Positions 5,664 to 10,211 of a stretch of DNA of 10,211 nt are shown one piece after another (the first letter of the stretch is position 1; every line of letters starts with the position of its first letter). This DNA is from an uncultured Thalassolituus sp. (GTDB lineage: Bacteria > Pseudomonadota > Gammaproteobacteria > Pseudomonadales > Oceanobacteraceae). The notes below the pieces were generated by a model. It made no database searches, was not told the DNA's origin, and worked only from the letters and a program-made list of their open reading frames with translations. Made by a program: the position numbers and the translations under genes. The DNA is taken from positions 1 to 10,211 of the forward strand of contig CAJXIT010000106.1 in NCBI GenBank assembly GCA_913054055.1. Reading direction: 5' to 3'.

Positions 5664-8078
5664 ATGTCAGATAATAAATTGCCTAATTCAACCCCGGAAC
5701 ATGACTTTCTGATTCCTGATGCGGAACCGGTATTGGAGCGCCTGTTTTTTAGCAGTCGTGCTTTGTTCTTATTAATTCTAGTGGGTTTAACAATATTCCT
5801 CGGCTATAACGCCATGAATGTGGGCTTAGACTCTCGCTCAGAAAAATATATTCCATTGGAGCATGAATACATTAAAAACCACCTACGTCATGCTAATGAC
5901 TTAAGCAGTGGTTTGAATAACATTAAGATTGTTGTCGAAAATACTTCTGGTGATATTTTTAATGCCGAGTACATGGAGACACTTCGTCAAATTAACGATG
6001 AAGTGTTTTTTATTAATGGTTCTGACCGTTCAAAGCTGAAATCCCTATGGACGCCAAACGTTCGCTGGACTGAAGTAACGGAAGAAGGCTTCCAAGGTGG
6101 CCCCGTTATTCCAGCTACCTATAATGGTGATGATGAAAGTCTTGAGCAGCTAAGACAGAATATTTTGAAATCTGGACAAGTGGGGCGCTTAGTTGCCAAT
6201 AACTTCATGTCTACCATGATTGATGTACCTTTATATGAAAAAGATCCTGAAACGAATCAAGCCTTAAATCCAAAAACTTTGGCTGATGAGTTAGAAGCTA
6301 AAATCCGTGATAAATATAATAGCGATACTATTGCTGTTCATATTATTGGTTTCCCTAAAAAGATGGCTGATTTAATCGAAGGTGCTGCAAATGTTGCAAC
6401 CTTCTTCTTGATGGCCATTGTGATTACAACCATTCTTTTATACGTATATTCTCGTTGTATCCGCGGCACTATCATTCCTGTTGTGTGTTCTGTGGTAGCC
6501 GTTGTATGGCAGTTAGGTGTTCTTAATTTAATTGGCTACGGTATTGACCCTTATTCAATGCTGGTTCCTTTCTTAGTATTTGCCATTGGTATCAGTCATG
6601 GTGTTCAAATCATAAATGGTATTGCCATTGAATCTGGACGAGGCGCTGATAAAGAAATGGCGGCACGTTTAGCTTTCCGTGGTTTATATGTGCCAGGCAT
6701 GTTGGCATTACTATCGGATGCCATTGGATTCTTAACACTTTTATTTATTGAAATTAACGTCATACAAGAGTTGGCTATTGCTGCTTCAATTGGTGTTGCG
6801 GTAATCATCGTAACCAACTTGATTTTATTGCCTCTACTGATGTCTTATGTAGGTATCAGTCAATCAGGTATTAGCCATGCTGAAAAAGTTGAAGCTGCAG
6901 AGCCTAAGCTTTGGAGAGGTGTCGCTAAGTTCACTAAACCTAAAGTAGCTGCTATTGCTATTATTATTGCTGCGGCATTGGCAGTAGTAGGTGTCATTGG
7001 AAGCCAAAATTTAAAAATTGGTGACCTTGATAAAGGTGCTCCAGAACTGCGTCAAGATAGTCGTTACAACAAAGATAACGCATTCATCGTTGATAACTAT
7101 TCTACCAGCTCAGATGTTTTGGTGATTATGGCTGAAACCCCTGCAGAGCAATGTGCCACATTTGAAGCACTTGATGCTATGGACCGCTTAATGTGGGAAA
7201 TGGAAAACGTACCCGGTGTTCAATCAACAGTTTCACTTGTTTCTGTTACTAAGCTAATGGGCAAAGCGAGTAACGAAGGTAATCCAAAATGGTCAGCCAT
7301 TTCTCGTAACCAAAATATCTTGAACTCGAGTGTTGGTCGTGCGCCAGCGGGCATGTTAAATCAAACCTGTTCCATGGCACCTGTGATTATTTTCTTAAAT
7401 GACCACAAAGCAGAAACACTAGAAAATGCTGTAAAAGCGGCTGAAAACTTTGCTAAAGGTTATGAAGATAACGAAGCCATTCAATTTAAGTTAGCTTCAG
7501 GTAACGCAGGTGTTGAAGCTGCAACTAATGAAGTGATCGCAAAAGCACAAACCTTGATGCTGGTGTTTGTTTACATTGTTGTTTCTGTTCTGTGCTTCAT
7601 TACTTTCCGTTCTGTGCGAGCAGTGTTATGTATTATCACTCCATTAGCGTTAACCTCTATTTTATGTCAGGCGCTAATGGCGCAAATGGGCATTGGTGTT
7701 AAGGTAGCAACCTTACCTGTAATTGCGCTTGGCGTAGGTATTGGTGTGGATTACGGTATTTATATCTACAGTCGCTTAGAAGCCTTACTGATTGAAGGAT
7801 TGGATTTACACGATGCTTTCCTTAAAACCCTTAAAACAACCGGTAAAGCAGTAAGTTTTACAGGTTTAACCTTGGCAATCGGTGTAGGGACTTGGATCTT
7901 CTCTCCAATTAAATTCCAAGCGGACATGGGTATATTGTTAACCTTTATGTTTATTTGGAACATGGTGGGATCGCTTGTATTACTGCCTGCATTATCTCGA
8001 TTTATTCTGAAACCAGAGTCAATCATTGCTAAACATAAAGCTCGTCATGGTGATGCCATGCCTGCTGAAGTGCTATAA
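5664..8078 (+). CDS. MMPL/RND superfamily inner-membrane transporter
   Basis: The product is 804 aa with a duplicated 6+6 TM plan. TM1 is at about 33-49, a large periplasmic loop at 50-236, TM2-6 at about 244-396, TM7 at 428-446, a second loop at 447-629, and TM8-12 at about 631-777. This is the layout of the MMPL (PF03176) and COG1033 predicted exporters of the RND superfamily, which use the proton gradient to move lipids or other hydrophobic substrates. TM10 carries GIGVDYGIY with D696-Y697, the pair that in MmpL3-type pumps forms the proton relay. The matching TM4 position reads GISHGVQ (309-315), with no Asp. Loop 2 has C497 and C569, which could form a disulfide. AGGA at 5652-5655 sits 8 bases before the ATG. 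It ends the block with the DUF1329 and propeller genes. The direction of transport and the substrate cannot be told from sequence. Confidence 0.92.
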   Translation: MSDNKLPNSTPEHDFLIPDAEPVLERLFFSSRALFLLILVGLTIFLGYNAMNVGLDSRSEKYIPLEHEYIKNHLRHANDLSSGLNNIKIVVENTSGDIFNAEYMETLRQINDEVFFINGSDRSKLKSLWTPNVRWTEVTEEGFQGGPVIPATYNGDDESLEQLRQNILKSGQVGRLVANNFMSTMIDVPLYEKDPETNQALNPKTLADELEAKIRDKYNSDTIAVHIIGFPKKMADLIEGAANVATFFLMAIVITTILLYVYSRCIRGTIIPVVCSVVAVVWQLGVLNLIGYGIDPYSMLVPFLVFAIGISHGVQIINGIAIESGRGADKEMAARLAFRGLYVPGMLALLSDAIGFLTLLFIEINVIQELAIAASIGVAVIIVTNLILLPLLMSYVGISQSGISHAEKVEAAEPKLWRGVAKFTKPKVAAIAIIIAAALAVVGVIGSQNLKIGDLDKGAPELRQDSRYNKDNAFIVDNYSTSSDVLVIMAETPAEQCATFEALDAMDRLMWEMENVPGVQSTVSLVSVTKLMGKASNEGNPKWSAISRNQNILNSSVGRAPAGMLNQTCSMAPVIIFLNDHKAETLENAVKAAENFAKGYEDNEAIQFKLASGNAGVEAATNEVIAKAQTLMLVFVYIVVSVLCFITFRSVRAVLCIITPLALTSILCQALMAQMGIGVKVATLPVIALGVGIGVDYGIYIYSRLEALLIEGLDLHDAFLKTLKTTGKAVSFTGLTLAIGVGTWIFSPIKFQADMGILLTFMFIWNMVGSLVLLPALSRFILKPESIIAKHKARHGDAMPAEVL

Positions 8079-8095
8079 GCTAGTTAATAGCTGAT

Positions 8096-8124
8096 AAAAA
8101 AACCGCGCATTTGCGCGGTTTTTT
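8096..8124 (+). terminator. Strong intrinsic terminator after the RND gene
   Basis: CCGCGC at 8103-8108 and GCGCGG at 8113-8118 form a perfect GC-only stem with a 4-base loop (ATTT). Seven A's precede it and six T's follow, so the stem can extend by A-T pairs and could act on both strands. It closes the envelope block 17 bases after the RND stop. Confidence 0.9.
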
Positions 8125-8143
8125 AGTTTAAAAAGGGTCGTTT

Positions 8144-8827
8144 ATGAGTAATCAAACAGGTCAAATTACATTAGTTTTTGAGCATGACGATTGGCTATTG
8201 TGCTTTAAACCACACGGCATGAACTTCCATACTGAAGAAGGGGAATTAGGCTTTGTGGAATGTGCTCGACAACTGTTTGGTATTGAATTGTGGCCTGTGC
8301 ATCGACTTGATAAAGCCACATCAGGTTTAATTTTATTAGCCAAAAATAAAGTGAGTTGTAGTGATTTATCCGCTATGTTTTTTGCGCATCAAGTTGAGAA
8401 GTATTACTTGGCTGTGTGTGAAAATACTATAAAGAAGAAACAGGGCAAAGTATCAGGAGACATGGCCAAGTCTAGAAGGGGGAGTTTCAAGTTGTTGAAG
8501 ACCCAAGGCAATCCTGCTATCACTCAATTTATGTCTAAAAGCCTTATGCCAGGTTTTAGATTGTGTCTATTAAAACCTAAGACGGGTAAAACCCATCAAC
8601 TGAGAGTGATGATGAAATCACTAGGTGCATCAATAGTGGGTGACAAACGCTATTCAGGGTTAGACTCTGACCGATTGTACCTTCATGCATACGCTATGAA
8701 GTTTTCTTATCAATCAATCGCCTATGAGTTTAAAACGCTTCCAATAGAAGGACATAAATTCTCATCTAATGAATTTAAGGAAGCTGTTGAGGGATGGAGT
8801 GAACCGTGGGGATTGAATTGGCCATAA
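8144..8827 (+). CDS. RluA-family RNA pseudouridine synthase (short, no S4 domain)
   Basis: The product is 227 aa. It would isomerise specific uridines in rRNA or tRNA to pseudouridine in the cytoplasm. The signature HRLDKATSGL starts at H53, with catalytic Asp D56. Other family landmarks are CFKPHGMNFHTEEGE near the N-terminus, TGKTHQLR at 147-154 followed by GDKRYSG, and LYLHAYAM near the C-terminus. There is no N-terminal S4 RNA-binding domain, and the length fits the compact RluA-like subgroup known as TIGR01621, from memory. The target uridine cannot be assigned. AAAAGGG at 8131-8137 lies 6 bases before the ATG. The gene starts only 19 bases after the terminator at 8096-8124, so its promoter must lie upstream of or within that hairpin region, or it depends on read-through. 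No link to the envelope block is evident. Confidence 0.92.
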   Translation: MSNQTGQITLVFEHDDWLLCFKPHGMNFHTEEGELGFVECARQLFGIELWPVHRLDKATSGLILLAKNKVSCSDLSAMFFAHQVEKYYLAVCENTIKKKQGKVSGDMAKSRRGSFKLLKTQGNPAITQFMSKSLMPGFRLCLLKPKTGKTHQLRVMMKSLGASIVGDKRYSGLDSDRLYLHAYAMKFSYQSIAYEFKTLPIEGHKFSSNEFKEAVEGWSEPWGLNWP

Positions 8828-8909
8828 ACAATGTTAGGTTTATATTTTTGGTCATTCACACACGTTAAATATTTGTATTAAATAGAACGAATTTTTAGAG
8901 GATATATTT

Positions 8910-10196
8910 ATGGCTTTTCCACGTAGAGTTGCGATTGTTGCTTCAAACCGCATTCCTTTCGCAAAATCGAATACCGCTTATTTTGGCGTATCTAACCAAG
9001 AGATGTTGGCAGGGGCTATTCAAGGATTGGTCGAAAAAACCAACCTTCAAGGAAAAGCTGTAGGTGAAGTAGTAGCAGGGGCTGTTATGAAACACAGTCG
9101 AGATTTCAACTTAGTGCGTGAAACAGTATTGGATACCGAGTTATGCGCTTCTACTCCCTGTACGGATATGCAGCAAGCGTGTGGCACAGGCCTTCAGGCG
9201 ATCATAGCGCTGACCAATAAAATAGCATTAGGACAAATAGAGTCGGGCATTGCAGGCGGAGTTGATACGACTAGTGATGCGCCAATTGCAATTAGCGACA
9301 AATTTCAATCAATGTTGATGAAATTGAATAAAGCAAAAACCACTGGTGAGCGTTTAAAAATACTGGGGTCTTTTCGACCAAGCTTCTTAGCGCCTAACTT
9401 GCCTCGTAATGGCGAACCAAGAACAGGTTTAAGCATGGGTGGCCATACTGAATTAACGGCTAAGCGATGGGATATTAAGCGTGAAGACCAAGATCAGCTT
9501 GCTTATCAAAGTCATCAAAATTTGGCAAAAGCCTATGAAACGGGTTTTATGGATGACTTGATTTCTAGCTTTAAAGGTTTAGAAAAAGACAATTTATTGC
9601 GTCCGCAAACGTCTCTAGAAAAATTAGCGACTTTGGGGCCTGCCTTTGATAAAAATGGCGGGACTTTATCTGCAGGTAATAGCTCATCTTTGACTGATGG
9701 TGCAAGTGCTGTGTTGTTAGCCAGTGAAGAGTGGGCCAAAGAGCAAGGCTTACCTGTATTAGCCTATATCACTGATTACGAAACCAGCGCAGTGGACTTT
9801 ATTGCAAAGGATTCAGATTATAAAGAAGAGCTTTTATTGGCGCCTGTATATGCAGTGCCTAAAATGCTGGCTCGTAATAATATGGCGTTACAAGATTTTG
9901 ATTTTTATGAAATACATGAAGCATTTGCTGCTCAGGTTTTATCTACTTTAAAAGCTTGGGATACGGAGTCTTTTTGCAAAGAGCGTTTAAATTTAGATAA
10001 AGCTTTGGGTGAAATAGATCGCTCTAAGCTTAATGTAAATGGCAGTTCACTGGCTACGGGGCATCCTTTTGCAGCAACTGGTGGTCGTATTGTGGGTAAC
10101 CTTGCAAAATTATTGAATGAAAAAGGCTCGGGTAAAGGACTGATTTCAATTTGTGCCGCAGGTGGTCAGGGTGTGGTAGCCTTGATAGAAAAATAA
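8910..10196 (+). CDS. FadI-type thiolase (acetyl-CoA C-acyltransferase/acetyltransferase)
   Basis: The product is 428 aa, near the 436 aa of E. coli FadI and longer than typical 390-aa AtoB/PhaA thiolases. It would cleave 3-ketoacyl-CoA to acetyl-CoA plus a shortened acyl-CoA, or condense two acetyl-CoA. All catalytic parts are present: nucleophile C91 in QQACGTGLQA, H336 in HEAFAAQ, H385 in TGHPFAATGGR, and C415 in CAAGGQG. The segment ALGEIDRSKLNVNGSSLATGH resembles the FadI C-terminal half, including its spacing, which favours FadI over AtoB. FadI normally pairs with FadJ. No fadJ lies upstream, and the window ends 15 bases after the stop, so a partner could follow. AGAGGA at 8897-8902 lies 7 bases before the ATG. 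The 82-bp gap to the pseudouridine synthase gene has no terminator hairpin that I can see. Thiolase is certain; chain-length preference and the FadI assignment are inference. Confidence 0.93.
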   Translation: MAFPRRVAIVASNRIPFAKSNTAYFGVSNQEMLAGAIQGLVEKTNLQGKAVGEVVAGAVMKHSRDFNLVRETVLDTELCASTPCTDMQQACGTGLQAIIALTNKIALGQIESGIAGGVDTTSDAPIAISDKFQSMLMKLNKAKTTGERLKILGSFRPSFLAPNLPRNGEPRTGLSMGGHTELTAKRWDIKREDQDQLAYQSHQNLAKAYETGFMDDLISSFKGLEKDNLLRPQTSLEKLATLGPAFDKNGGTLSAGNSSSLTDGASAVLLASEEWAKEQGLPVLAYITDYETSAVDFIAKDSDYKEELLLAPVYAVPKMLARNNMALQDFDFYEIHEAFAAQVLSTLKAWDTESFCKERLNLDKALGEIDRSKLNVNGSSLATGHPFAATGGRIVGNLAKLLNEKGSGKGLISICAAGGQGVVALIEK

Positions 10197-10211
10197 TTTA
10201 AGTATTTTTAT

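Noticed and set aside
7766..8026. 86-codon open frame on the minus strand opposite TM10-TM12 of the transporter
   Set aside because: It lies wholly antisense to conserved membrane segments, with no family resemblance; treated as a shadow.
8855..8881. TTCACA (8855-8860) and TATTAA (8876-8881) as a promoter for the thiolase gene
   Set aside because: The spacer is only 15 bases and both hexamers are imperfect. A promoter in this 82-bp gap is plausible but I cannot place it.
1..10211. Mobile elements, CRISPR repeats, tRNA or rRNA genes, or frameshifted genes
   Set aside because: I read for direct repeats with spacers, transposase or integrase motifs, cloverleaf structures and broken reading frames, and saw none; each main gene is intact apart from the one cut by the left edge.

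Overview
The window is about 10.2 kb of moderately AT-rich DNA with every real gene on the + strand. It looks like chromosome from a marine gammaproteobacterium. An Oceanospirillales-type host (Bermanella, Oleispira or relatives) is my inference from gene content and base composition and was not tested by any search. I see no mobile element, phage gene, CRISPR array, tRNA or rRNA.

Layout. Positions 3-164 hold the 3' end of a DUF2797 gene. It is followed after 17 bp by a complete pepN (M1 aminopeptidase N, 182-2827) with every catalytic residue I checked in place. A terminator-like hairpin (2857-2892) closes this block. Positions 3010-8078 hold a three-gene envelope block: a secreted DUF1329 protein (likely LolA-like fold), a secreted YCF48/Asp-box beta-propeller with a helical insertion, and a 12-TM MMPL-type RND inner-membrane transporter. 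A hairpin (4383-4408) sits between the first two genes, and a strong intrinsic terminator (8096-8124) closes the block. An RluA-family pseudouridine synthase (8144-8827) and a complete FadI-type thiolase (8910-10196) follow.

How they work together. The flanking genes are housekeeping: peptide turnover, RNA modification and fatty-acid beta-oxidation or acetoacetyl-CoA metabolism. The central block is the most interesting part. A periplasmic lipid-carrier-like protein, a periplasmic propeller and an RND/MMPL pump fit a machine that moves a hydrophobic molecule between the inner membrane and the outer envelope. From memory, such genes often travel with a DUF1302 outer-membrane-type protein. No DUF1302 gene is present here between pepN and the thiolase. 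The substrate is unknown.

Two gene starts need correction from the longest open frame. The DUF1329 gene should start at ATG 3010, not TTG 2989. The propeller gene should start at ATG 4441, not ATG 4396, which lies inside a hairpin.
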